Source: CAINVV01 sp037140615
GTDB taxonomy: Bacteria; Bacteroidota; Bacteroidia; Bacteroidales; Prolixibacteraceae
Length of the DNA: 47,625 bases
NCBI GenBank assembly: GCA_037140615.1
Contig: JBAXED010000019.1
Coordinates: 1-47,625, forward strand
Reading direction: 5' to 3'
Shown here: one piece after another, positions 36,173 to 43,425 of the stretch
How the letters are laid out: each line of letters starts with the position of its first letter
How positions within the stretch are numbered: the first letter of the stretch is position 1
The notes under the pieces: model-generated
Seen by the model: the letters and a program-made list of their open reading frames with translations, nothing else
Told to the model about the DNA's origin: nothing
The model's database searches: none
Translations under genes and position numbers: made by a program

Positions 36173-36454
36173 ATGGCAAGTATCAGACAATTAAAGAAGG
36201 AGATAGAGTTTATATCTTCACAAATGATCGGTGACTGCATTGATTTTGTGCAAACCTTTAATGGCAAAGAAATGGAAGCAATGGCAGTGATTGATGAAAT
36301 CGTTCTGCTGCACAACACTACCGTTGATAAAATCAACAATCCGGATGGGAAGGACAATCGGAAAATAGTTAAATCCTTTTATCAGCAGCTGAAAAAGGAT
36401 TATATCATTGGGGTCAATGATGCCTACAAAAATCTCGAAACATTGGTCAAGTAA
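36173..36454 (+). CDS. Small helical protein of unknown function
   Basis: I do not recognise this 93-residue protein. It is predicted to be cytosolic and almost all helical, with no signal or membrane segment. It begins 19 bases after the Ig-like gene and ends in the shared terminator, so it closes the four-gene unit. The good ATG start and the terminator at its stop support it as real. Confidence 0.75.
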   Translation: MASIRQLKKEIEFISSQMIGDCIDFVQTFNGKEMEAMAVIDEIVLLHNTTVDKINNPDGKDNRKIVKSFYQQLKKDYIIGVNDAYKNLETLVK

Positions 36455-36493
36455 AAAAGAAAAGGATGAGTAATGACTCATCCTCTTCTTTTT
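36454..36493. terminator. Shared terminator of the 93-residue gene and ctpA
   Basis: Bases 36454-36471 pair with 36476-36493 with one mismatch around an AATG loop. The A-rich left arm begins in the TAA of the plus gene and the T-rich right arm ends in the stop codon of the minus gene. Confidence 0.85.
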
Positions 36494-38120
36494 AGTTAAC
36501 GCTAACCATCTTATCCTTGCTGTTGATGGTTTTTAATGCATCTTGTAACGTATTGTCTATGGTACTGATGATGCTGTAAAATCCCTCCTCCCCAATGATG
36601 TTTCTGGCAATATAGGCCATCAATTGTGTTTCAATAATTTTGCCTGAAATCTTGATTCCGGCTTCATTGTTGGGAACTCCATTCTTAACCGCGTATTGTA
36701 AAAATTCGCTGAGGATGGCTCGCTTGCGCAAAAGATCTGAAAATTCCGTTCCCGTTTTAAGGTGTGATAGCTCTGCACGGTGCTTATCTGCGTAATCGAA
36801 TGCATATTGGTATACTAACCCTTTCTGCAAAATCTTGAATAGGTAAGTTGAGTTTCCAGTGGTGTCGGCAGGCACAAAAATATCCGGCATGATCCCGCCT
36901 CCGCCATAAACAACTCGTTTAAGCCGCGTAAAATACTTCACCGTATCGGCATTATGAATGCTGTCCTTTTGCTCTAATTCACCGTGAACAAAGCGTCTGG
37001 TCAGGTCTGCATAGTAGTCGTCCGTTCCTTTCTTATACGATTTTTGAATGCATCTGCCCGATGGAGTGTAATATCTTGCCACCGTCAGACGCATAGCAGA
37101 ACCGTCGTAAAAAGGGATTTGTTCCTGAACCAATCCTTTGCCGAAAGTTCTTCTGCCGACGATGGTTCCACGGTCGTTATCCTGAACGGCTCCGGCAAAG
37201 ATCTCACTGGCAGATGCTGAATATTCATCCACCAGGATAACTACTTTTTTCCCAAAGAACTTTCCACGGGTCTCTGCATCAAACTCTCTCTTTGGTTGAG
37301 TTCTTCCGGCAGTATATACTATAAGCTCACCTTTGTCCAGTAATTCACTTACCATGCGGACAACAGAGCTCAAATATCCTCCTGGATTTCCGCGAAGGTC
37401 AACTATTATCTGTTCAGCTCCAGCACTTTCCAGCTTGGCCATTGCACCCATAAACTCTTCATAGGTCTTTTCTGCAAAACGGCCAATTTTCAGATACCCT
37501 GTTTTGTTGTCCATCAAGTAAGACACGTCAACGCTGTAAATCGGAATATCACCTCTTGTGATGTTAAAACTAAGCAGATCCGGTAACCCCTTCCGCCATA
37601 TCCCTACCTTTACATTGGACCCTTTCGGACCACGCAATTTCTTAAATACGAGTTCATTCTTAACGCTCTTGCCAACAAGGGTTGAATCCCCGACCTTAAC
37701 AATCCTGTCGCCTGCGCGGATACCCAATTTTTGGGAAGGTCCCCCAGATATGACATCAATGACCATTACCGTATCATTTTGGATGGAGAACTGGACACCA
37801 ATTCCACCAAAATTACCAGTCATCTCTTCTGTTACCCCCTGCATTTCCTTGGCAGGAATATAGGTTGTGTGCGGATCCAACTGCTTGAGCACTTCAGGTA
37901 TGGCTTCTTCTACCAACCTCTTGGTGTTAACTGTGTCAACGTAGTTACCCTCGATCAAGCCAATGACAACATCCATTTTGCTTTTATTGGTTATTCTGGA
38001 TGGCAAAAGAGCTCCCAATTTCCTGTTCTGTAATTTTATCCCCAGCCAAACCCCTAAGATCAGCGTTATTGCCAACAGTAGAGGCATCCAGGTCGATATC
38101 TTGTTTTTGTTATTTTCCAT
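36492..38120 (-). CDS. ctpA: S41 family C-terminal processing protease
   Basis: The 542-residue periplasmic protease has one N-terminal membrane segment (about 11-30) and a PDZ domain with GGIGVQF and SQKLGIRAGDRIVKVGD (about 104-190). The catalytic core has RGNPGGYL, Ser303 in SASASEIF and Lys328 in TFGKGLV; their 25-residue spacing equals that of E. coli Prc. It degrades or trims envelope proteins at their C termini. The region after the core (about 400-542) is helical. The gap upstream (38121-38285) has a short repeat but no clear promoter. Confidence 0.92.
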   Translation of the reverse strand: MENNKNKISTWMPLLLAITLILGVWLGIKLQNRKLGALLPSRITNKSKMDVVIGLIEGNYVDTVNTKRLVEEAIPEVLKQLDPHTTYIPAKEMQGVTEEMTGNFGGIGVQFSIQNDTVMVIDVISGGPSQKLGIRAGDRIVKVGDSTLVGKSVKNELVFKKLRGPKGSNVKVGIWRKGLPDLLSFNITRGDIPIYSVDVSYLMDNKTGYLKIGRFAEKTYEEFMGAMAKLESAGAEQIIVDLRGNPGGYLSSVVRMVSELLDKGELIVYTAGRTQPKREFDAETRGKFFGKKVVILVDEYSASASEIFAGAVQDNDRGTIVGRRTFGKGLVQEQIPFYDGSAMRLTVARYYTPSGRCIQKSYKKGTDDYYADLTRRFVHGELEQKDSIHNADTVKYFTRLKRVVYGGGGIMPDIFVPADTTGNSTYLFKILQKGLVYQYAFDYADKHRAELSHLKTGTEFSDLLRKRAILSEFLQYAVKNGVPNNEAGIKISGKIIETQLMAYIARNIIGEEGFYSIISTIDNTLQDALKTINSKDKMVSVN

Positions 38121-38193
38121 CTATCTATTTGTATACTAAATTTTTATTTTGTTCAAAATTTTCTAATTTTTTACTTTTGAGCACCAGGTAAAA

Positions 38194-38227
38194 GACATGA
38201 GTTATGAGACATGAGACATGAGATATG
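38194..38227 (+). repeat. GACATGAG repeat, inverted copy
   Basis: Three to four GACATGAG/TATGAGAC units. They are the reverse complement of the repeats at 38706-38747, so the deaminase gene is flanked by oppositely oriented copies. The same family fills 4622-4735. Confidence 0.75.
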
Positions 38228-38285
38228 CTATACTCAAATTATTGAACGATTGTAATCATTTCCACATTTCCACATTTTCACATTC

Positions 38286-38705
38286 TCAACCCTTTATCTG
38301 AACTACCTCAATCTTTGCCCTTTCCAACAATTCAATCCCATCATTCATACGGTATGACTCCGAGAAGACAACACGAACAATCCCTGCCTGGATGATCAGC
38401 TTGGCACATTCGATACATGGTGAGGAGGTAACATACAAGGTTGCTCCCTCACTGCTATTGTGGGATTTGGCTATCTTCGTAATTGCATTAGCCTCTGCAT
38501 GAAGCACATATGGCTTGGTCTTGTTGTTGTCATCTTCACAAACATTTTCAAATCCTGAAGGCGTCCCATTGTACCCATCCGATATAATCATCTTATTTTT
38601 TATCAGCAAGGCACCTACCTGTCTCCTTATGCAATAGGAATTCTCAGCCCAAACAGCAGCCATTCTAAGGTATCGCTCATCAAGCTTCAACTGCTTTTCA
38701 CTCAT
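38286..38705 (-). CDS. dCMP deaminase family protein (ComEB-like)
   Basis: The 139-residue zinc deaminase probably turns dCMP into dUMP for dTTP synthesis. The zinc site is His69 with catalytic Glu71 in HAEANAI, and Cys97 and Cys100 in SSPCIEC. The N-terminal RRQVGALLIKN and SDGYNGTPSGFENVCED match the dCMP deaminase branch. The ATG at 38705 lies at the edge of a 14-base tandem repeat that makes up its entire leader. Confidence 0.92.
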   Translation of the reverse strand: MSEKQLKLDERYLRMAAVWAENSYCIRRQVGALLIKNKMIISDGYNGTPSGFENVCEDDNNKTKPYVLHAEANAITKIAKSHNSSEGATLYVTSSPCIECAKLIIQAGIVRVVFSESYRMNDGIELLERAKIEVVQIKG

Positions 38706-38747
38706 ATCTCATGTCTTATATCTCATGTCTTATATCTCATGTCTTAT
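38706..38747 (-). repeat. Three perfect tandem copies of a 14-base unit
   Basis: ATCTCATGTCTTAT (plus strand) is repeated three times without change at 38706-38719, 38720-38733 and 38734-38747, followed by ATCTTTT. It fills the gap between the S41 lipoprotein stop and the deaminase ATG. Confidence 0.9.
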
Positions 38748-38760
38748 ATCTTTTCCGCTT

Positions 38761-40287
38761 CTACCTTGAACGTTTTTGAAATCTTTGTGGATCGACATAC
38801 ATTTCCCTTGAAAACTGCGATTTATCTTTTGAGCTAAATACAGCTTTTGAATTGGATAATCCTCCAACATTTGGTAGGACCTGCGATTTTAAACCTTTCA
38901 TATAATCCAAAACAATTTTCAGCAATTCTTCATTTTCATCCCCTAATTGTAGCATGGCTGAAATACCCTCCTTCTGGGTGATATCGGGTGCCAAACCTGT
39001 TACAAAATCGGAAATGCCCAATGAATTGGCATATTTGGCGACAATGGGTTGCATGGCATATTTGTGGGTGGTGACCAGCTTGTTATTTACGTCATAATCC
39101 TTCAGGGTCAATGATGCAACATATTTTCCATAGGTGTTGGTGCCAATGGACTTAACGTTCATGTATGGCTTCAATCCATTAATTAACAACTCACTGGCTG
39201 AGGCAGTTTCACCCGAAACTATGAAGTATACATCAGAAAGATTCAACGTATTGATGGGAGTTGTACCAATTTTATCTGTAAAATTGCTATTGAAAAAACT
39301 ATCCCCATAAGTCGTGGTGATATATGGTGTGAGTATTCCGTTGTACACACTCTTGGTAAATAATTTAGTAGTATTGGTAGTATAGATCATGCTAGCCAGA
39401 TAGATAGCCGTTTGAACCGATCCACCACCATTGTAACGGAGATCCAAAATCAGCTTGGTGACACCTGCCGTTTTGAATTGCTGAAAAACAGTATTCAATT
39501 GAAGGTCAAAATCAGATGTAAAGCCATTATAAACAAGATAGCCGACCTTATTTCCGTTGACGGTTAGAACTTTGCTTAAAAGCACAGGATTCTCCTGCAA
39601 TTCAACAGCAGTCACGGTAGCAGTTTTACCTGTTGGTGTAATGACCCCGTTGACAACTTTGGCAAAGGTAAGTGTAAAGGTTTCTTTGTTGATCAGGTTG
39701 GCAGTGTAGTTGGCATCGGTCAATTGCACCCCATCCACTTTAGCAAAAATGTCTCCTCTCTGAATTCCAGCCAATTCGGCAGGTGACCCTTTTAGCACGT
39801 ATCTTACTACGCCAATAATATCCGGAGAAGTACTGTTTAGATAGTAAAGCTGATAATCTGCCCCAATGGTTTTAGAGATACCTGCGATCCAATTGTCAAT
39901 GATCGTATAATCAGGCACAATAAAAGACCACTTGTCGACTACTTTGTATTGGTACAGCAAGTCATTGAACAATTTACTGGGATCAGTATATTTGTTTAAA
40001 TAAGCATTCAGGCTGTCCTTGTTCCGATTATAATTGGAGCTGGTGGTGGTCAGCATCTGGTAATAGGTGTTGGTCAGATTTGGAATCTTATCGTTCCATA
40101 AATAGTAATCGTGCATACTTGCCCACACGAAAGTATTTACTTCAGGGGCATCTGGAATGACGACAGGCTTTACAACCGGTGGTACAACTTCCGGTATGGG
40201 TAAAGCTGCATCTTTTCTGCATTGGGTCAGTGTGGCTAACATAACTATCAGCCAAAGCATTAGACCGCTCAATTTAAATATTTTCAT
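38761..40287 (-). CDS. S41 family peptidase, lipoprotein
   Basis: A second S41 protease of 508 residues, with a lipoprotein signal ending LATLTQC (Cys23) and a proline-rich linker. It has a PDZ domain (about 140-235, with GSPAELAGIQRGDIFAKVDG). The catalytic core has LDLRYNGGG, Ser363 in TASASELL and Lys388 in TNTYGKY, again 25 residues apart. It differs strongly from CtpA and resembles surface S41 lipoproteins of Bacteroidota. It may be transcribed from the element at 40400-40407. Confidence 0.9.
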   Translation of the reverse strand: MKIFKLSGLMLWLIVMLATLTQCRKDAALPIPEVVPPVVKPVVIPDAPEVNTFVWASMHDYYLWNDKIPNLTNTYYQMLTTTSSNYNRNKDSLNAYLNKYTDPSKLFNDLLYQYKVVDKWSFIVPDYTIIDNWIAGISKTIGADYQLYYLNSTSPDIIGVVRYVLKGSPAELAGIQRGDIFAKVDGVQLTDANYTANLINKETFTLTFAKVVNGVITPTGKTATVTAVELQENPVLLSKVLTVNGNKVGYLVYNGFTSDFDLQLNTVFQQFKTAGVTKLILDLRYNGGGSVQTAIYLASMIYTTNTTKLFTKSVYNGILTPYITTTYGDSFFNSNFTDKIGTTPINTLNLSDVYFIVSGETASASELLINGLKPYMNVKSIGTNTYGKYVASLTLKDYDVNNKLVTTHKYAMQPIVAKYANSLGISDFVTGLAPDITQKEGISAMLQLGDENEELLKIVLDYMKGLKSQVLPNVGGLSNSKAVFSSKDKSQFSREMYVDPQRFQKRSR

Positions 40288-40621
40288 GTGTATATAATTT
40301 AATTTTTAATTGCCAAGTGGAATACCTTCTTATTCATTTTCGGTTGATGTGGATATTACCTCACGGGTATTTCATTTGCTGGAATATTTACTTAATGGAC
40401 AAAAATACGATATTAAAGAAACTGCTGTTGCATCTGCCTTAAATTTTAATCCCAATTAAGGCAATTTCAGGATATTTAACTTTTAGTAAGCAGTTAGCTA
40501 ATATCTATAAGCCATTGATTCGCTTAAAGCTAACTAAAATACTATTTCGAATAAACTATGGTACTTTCATTAAGGCCAAAAGTTTTATTTATACCCCTTT
40601 TTACTACAAAATTCGTGCCGC
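40288..40621. other. Divergent intergenic region
   Basis: No gene is seen here. It holds a candidate minus-strand promoter (40400-40407) and two short inverted repeats: TGCCTTAA at 40435-40442 with TTAAGGCA at 40456-40463, and AGTTAGCT at 40492-40499 with AGCTAACT at 40528-40535. The repeats could be protein-binding sites, but their arms are short. Confidence 0.5.
40400..40407 (-). promoter_or_regulatory. Candidate -7 element for the S41 lipoprotein
   Basis: Minus-strand TATTTTTG is an exact TAnnTTTG match, about 113 bases upstream of the start codon. A -33 box is not clear. Confidence 0.35.
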
Positions 40622-40650
40622 TGTAACTTTTGGCTACCTTGTCCGTCTTA
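40622..40650 (+). promoter_or_regulatory. ECF-type promoter of the sigma factor gene
   Basis: TGTAAC (40622-40627) and CGTCTTA (40644-40650) are separated by 16 bases. An AAC in the -35 and CGT in the -10 element are typical of ECF sigma promoters. The start would fall near 40655, 20 bases before ATG 40675. The same two elements occur at 42183-42212. Confidence 0.65.
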
Positions 40651-40674
40651 TTGAAAAACAGAGATAACCTGACG

Positions 40675-41160
40675 ATGACCATTGCAGAATACAACCGGGC
40701 AGTTGATGAATGGGCTGATGCCTTATACCGCTATTCTTTAAAGAATTCAGGGGATGCAATATCTTCACAGGATATTGTTCAGGACTGTTATGAAAAGCTC
40801 TGGATGCACCACCAGAATGTCGACTCTGCCAAAGTAAAAGCATGGCTGTTTTCGACAGCCCATCACACCATGGTGGATGGAATAAGGAAATCACGAAGGG
40901 AGACCATTGTTGATTCTAAAAAATTGCCGGATGGTGCTGTCGAACATAATTACAGCGATTTACAGGAAATATTGCATCAGGCTGTTGAAAAATTATCAGA
41001 TGTCCAGAAATCTGTGCTATTGCTGCGTGATTATGAAGGCTATTCCTATCGTGAAATCGGTGAAATAACTGGGCTATCGGAGGCTCAGGTAAAAGTTTAT
41101 ATCTACAGATCAAGAATCTTCCTGAAAAATTATATTGGAACCATGGACGTGCTCCTATGA
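40675..41160 (+). CDS. ECF RNA polymerase sigma factor
   Basis: The 161-residue protein has region 2 (about 5-70, SSQDIVQDCYEKLW and KAWLFSTAHH) and region 4 (about 103-155, KLSDVQKSVLLLRDYEGYSY and LSEAQVKVYIYRSR). It would direct polymerase to a small regulon. ATG 40675 is chosen because the longer frame from TTG 40630 would lie within its own promoter. Its stop overlaps the start of the next gene (ATGA), so sigma and anti-sigma are translationally coupled. Confidence 0.9.
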   Translation: MTIAEYNRAVDEWADALYRYSLKNSGDAISSQDIVQDCYEKLWMHHQNVDSAKVKAWLFSTAHHTMVDGIRKSRRETIVDSKKLPDGAVEHNYSDLQEILHQAVEKLSDVQKSVLLLRDYEGYSYREIGEITGLSEAQVKVYIYRSRIFLKNYIGTMDVLL

Positions 41161-42182
41161 AAATAACAATGGACAATTATGAAAGCTGGTTCCTCGATTA
41201 TATGGAGGAAAAACTTAGTCCAGGGGAGATTATGGAGGTGAGCTCATTCCTGTCACAACATCCTGATCTGGCTGAGGAACTGGAGAATTTCCTGCCAATA
41301 TTACAGCCGGATAATCAGCTGAGTTTTCCTGGTAAAGAGATGTTGAAAAGAGCAGTTTTCGATGACCCGGCTCATTTCGAAACATCAGCCGTCTCTTCGA
41401 TTGAAGGAGATCTAAGTTCTGAAGAGCAAATACAGTTAGCAAAATGGCTGGGTAATAATCCAGACCACCAAAAATTTATGCTGGATTTGGTAAAATGCAA
41501 ACTGCATCCCAATCTGGAGATCGGATATCCTGCGAAAGCACGCTTAAAGAAAAGATCTATCCCCATGCCGATATGGATCCGGCTGGCTGCTGCTGCAGCT
41601 GTCCTAGTTATTGTATGGCTGTCTTTTTACCCTAAGGATCGGGTTAGCACCACCACCTCATCTTTGGCAAACAACGCCTTCCAAGCTGATTTGCAGAAAA
41701 ATCCTGTAGAAAATATAACAAGGGCAAAGGACTTAACATCCTCTTCTTCCAAACCTATCAATCAAAAACCCATAACAAAGAGAACCAACATATCTCATAT
41801 TCGGTCAATCAAAGCTCCGTTAACTGTAGTCGCCGAGACAAGACAAAAGATCGTCATTCCATCTCTTGAGTCAAAAAGCTCCCTGGTTCAGTCATACAAT
41901 CCAGATATTGCTGAACTTATGCCTATTAAAGAAAATGCATCCTTATTAGCAGCCTCAAATGATATCTCCTTGTCGGATTATCTAAAAATCAAACAAAAAG
42001 AACTGCGGTCCAGTGGCCCCAAAGAATATTTCACCCGTGAAGAGGTTACCGTGGCCGGCCTACGACTCTTTTCCAGATTACCGGGAAATCACCTGACCGG
42101 GAGAACAGGGAGGGATGGTCGACTAACAAATATCTCCTTCAAAACCCAGTTGCTTGCTTTTTCCATTCCAGTGAACAGGTAG
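41157..42182 (+). CDS. Probable membrane anti-sigma factor with a duplicated N-terminal domain
   Basis: The 341-residue protein has a cytosolic N-terminal part, one membrane helix (about 140-157, RLAAAAAVLVIVWLSFY) and a periplasmic tail rich in Ser, Lys and Thr. The cytosolic part contains two related segments of about 55 residues: roughly 13-66 (EEKLSPGEIMEVSSFLSQHP, then LSFPGKEMLKR) and 78-133 (EGDLSSEEQIQLAKWLGNNP, then IGYPAKARLKK). The anti-sigma role is inferred from topology and its four-base overlap with the sigma gene. I do not see the HxxxCxxC zinc motif. Confidence 0.78.
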   Translation: MKITMDNYESWFLDYMEEKLSPGEIMEVSSFLSQHPDLAEELENFLPILQPDNQLSFPGKEMLKRAVFDDPAHFETSAVSSIEGDLSSEEQIQLAKWLGNNPDHQKFMLDLVKCKLHPNLEIGYPAKARLKKRSIPMPIWIRLAAAAAVLVIVWLSFYPKDRVSTTTSSLANNAFQADLQKNPVENITRAKDLTSSSSKPINQKPITKRTNISHIRSIKAPLTVVAETRQKIVIPSLESKSSLVQSYNPDIAELMPIKENASLLAASNDISLSDYLKIKQKELRSSGPKEYFTREEVTVAGLRLFSRLPGNHLTGRTGRDGRLTNISFKTQLLAFSIPVNR

Positions 42183-42212
42183 TGTAACTTTTGGGTAGGT
42201 GTGGACGTCTTA
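42183..42212 (+). promoter_or_regulatory. ECF-type promoter of the outer-membrane protein gene
   Basis: TGTAAC (42183-42188) begins right after the anti-sigma stop codon and CGTCTTA (42206-42212) follows after 17 bases. The first 12 bases (TGTAACTTTTGG) and the -10 element are identical to the sigma gene's promoter at 40622-40650. Confidence 0.65.
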
Positions 42213-42228
42213 CGGAAAAGACGGATAG

Positions 42229-42397
42229 ACTGGGAAACGGAGAGACTGGGAGACTGGGAGACTGGGAGACAAGGCGAGTGGTTTAAGAAAGAAGAGGGAA
42301 ATGTGAAGAGGGAAATGTGAAGAGGGAAACGGAGAAACGGTGAAACGGAGAAACGGTGAAACGAGAAACGAGAAACGGTGAAATGGGAAATGGAGAA
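42229..42397 (+). repeat. Purine-rich repeat cluster (family A, copy A1)
   Basis: It holds GAGACTGG repeated 3.6 times from 42241, then the family core at 42274-42297. After that come GAAGAGGGAAATGT units and ACGGAGAAACGGTGAA units in tandem. It would form most of the 240-base leader of the following gene's mRNA. Confidence 0.85.
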
Positions 42398-42422
42398 CCG
42401 GTCCCTGAGCGGAGTCGAAGGG
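42398..42422 (+). repeat. REP-like palindrome, copy 1
   Basis: CCGGT followed by CCCTGAGCGGAGTCGAAGGG. It is the reverse complement of the 10346-10370 copy with three differences. CCCT/AGGG form the outer stem. Confidence 0.7.
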
Positions 42423-42455
42423 CAAACATTAAAAATTTTAAAAAAAAATTATACA

Positions 42456-43391
42456 ATGAGAACAATTTATCTTTTTCTAATTCTTACGATGGTAGTGGGC
42501 ATAGGAACTCGGGCACAGGATACGGTTCGCGTTAATGTGCTGGGCAAAAATGTTGTTACAGTGGTAGAGGGCGGATCAAAAACGGATGTAAAGATTGGCG
42601 ACAACACGATCAACATTCATGATGGCAAGGGCGACTCTGTCAAAATACGTGTAGGGCGCAAGACGATGGTTGTGACAGAAGGGAACCATGGCACCAAGGT
42701 TGCTTTTGATCACCTGGATGATCAAAAATATGAGAAATGGACAGGTCATGTACCTAAATTTAAAGGGCACTGGTCGTTCTTTGAAATGGGCGTAAATACA
42801 TTTGCAAGTGTTGATTATGCAGGTTATACCATCCCTGGTTCTTCCTCTTATCGAGGATCCAACTATCTGGATATTAACCACAACAAATCTCTGGAAGTAA
42901 ACATCAACCTCTTCAAATACAGCTTTGGGTTGCAGAAGAAGCACAACAACTTTGGGTTGGTCACCGGTCTTGGGCTTAACTTTAACGACTATCGTTTCAA
43001 CAATGGATTCACGATCAAAAATGCAGATGGATTTATTGTTCCAATTCCAATGAGTGACCCAAAGCTTCAGAAATCAAAATTGTCTACCGGATTTCTTATA
43101 GTCCCTTTGTTGCTTGAATATCAAATTCCCAATGGTTCCGGACTCTGGATTTCGGCAGGGATTATCGGCGGACTAAAAATGGGATCACATACCAAGGTTG
43201 TGATTGATGGAACCAAGTACAAGGATCACAACGATTTTAGCATCAATCCCTTCCGTGGCGGCAGCACCGTCAGGTTGGGATACAAGGGATTCAATATTTT
43301 CGGAACCTACTATTTTACTCCTTTCTTCAAAGACGGCAGAGGTCCGGAGATGGATCCCATTACGATCGGGATAGGGATACTGAATTGGTAA
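42456..43391 (+). CDS. Probable outer-membrane beta-barrel protein
   Basis: From ATG 42456 the protein has 311 residues with a signal peptide (MRTIYLFLILTMVVGIGTRA). The first 80 mature residues are rich in Val, Gly and Asp with repeated TVVEGG/VTEGN-like strands. The rest has alternating strands ending in an aromatic residue (GIGILNW), as in an OmpA-type or similar small barrel. The longer frame from 42378 would translate the repeats and is rejected. An ECF-type promoter upstream suggests it is a target of the neighbouring sigma factor. I cannot assign a substrate or role. Confidence 0.78.
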   Translation: MRTIYLFLILTMVVGIGTRAQDTVRVNVLGKNVVTVVEGGSKTDVKIGDNTINIHDGKGDSVKIRVGRKTMVVTEGNHGTKVAFDHLDDQKYEKWTGHVPKFKGHWSFFEMGVNTFASVDYAGYTIPGSSSYRGSNYLDINHNKSLEVNINLFKYSFGLQKKHNNFGLVTGLGLNFNDYRFNNGFTIKNADGFIVPIPMSDPKLQKSKLSTGFLIVPLLLEYQIPNGSGLWISAGIIGGLKMGSHTKVVIDGTKYKDHNDFSINPFRGGSTVRLGYKGFNIFGTYYFTPFFKDGRGPEMDPITIGIGILNW

Positions 43392-43425
43392 AAATAGAGG
43401 GCTGATTTTCAGCCCTCTATTTTTA
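43389..43425. terminator. Perfect 17-bp stop-to-stop palindrome
   Basis: Bases 43389-43405 pair perfectly with 43409-43425 around a TTT loop. The outermost three pairs are exactly the TAA stop of the plus-strand gene and the stop codon of the minus-strand carboxylase gene. The A and T tracts give termination in both directions. Confidence 0.92.

Noticed and set aside
38706..38747. Tandem repeats considered as a CRISPR array
   Set aside because: The units are 14 bases long and directly adjacent with no spacers, and no cas gene is present.
42283..42465. Minus-strand frames rich in Phe, Ser, Pro and Leu within the repeats
   Set aside because: They are direct translations of the purine/pyrimidine repeats and low complexity.
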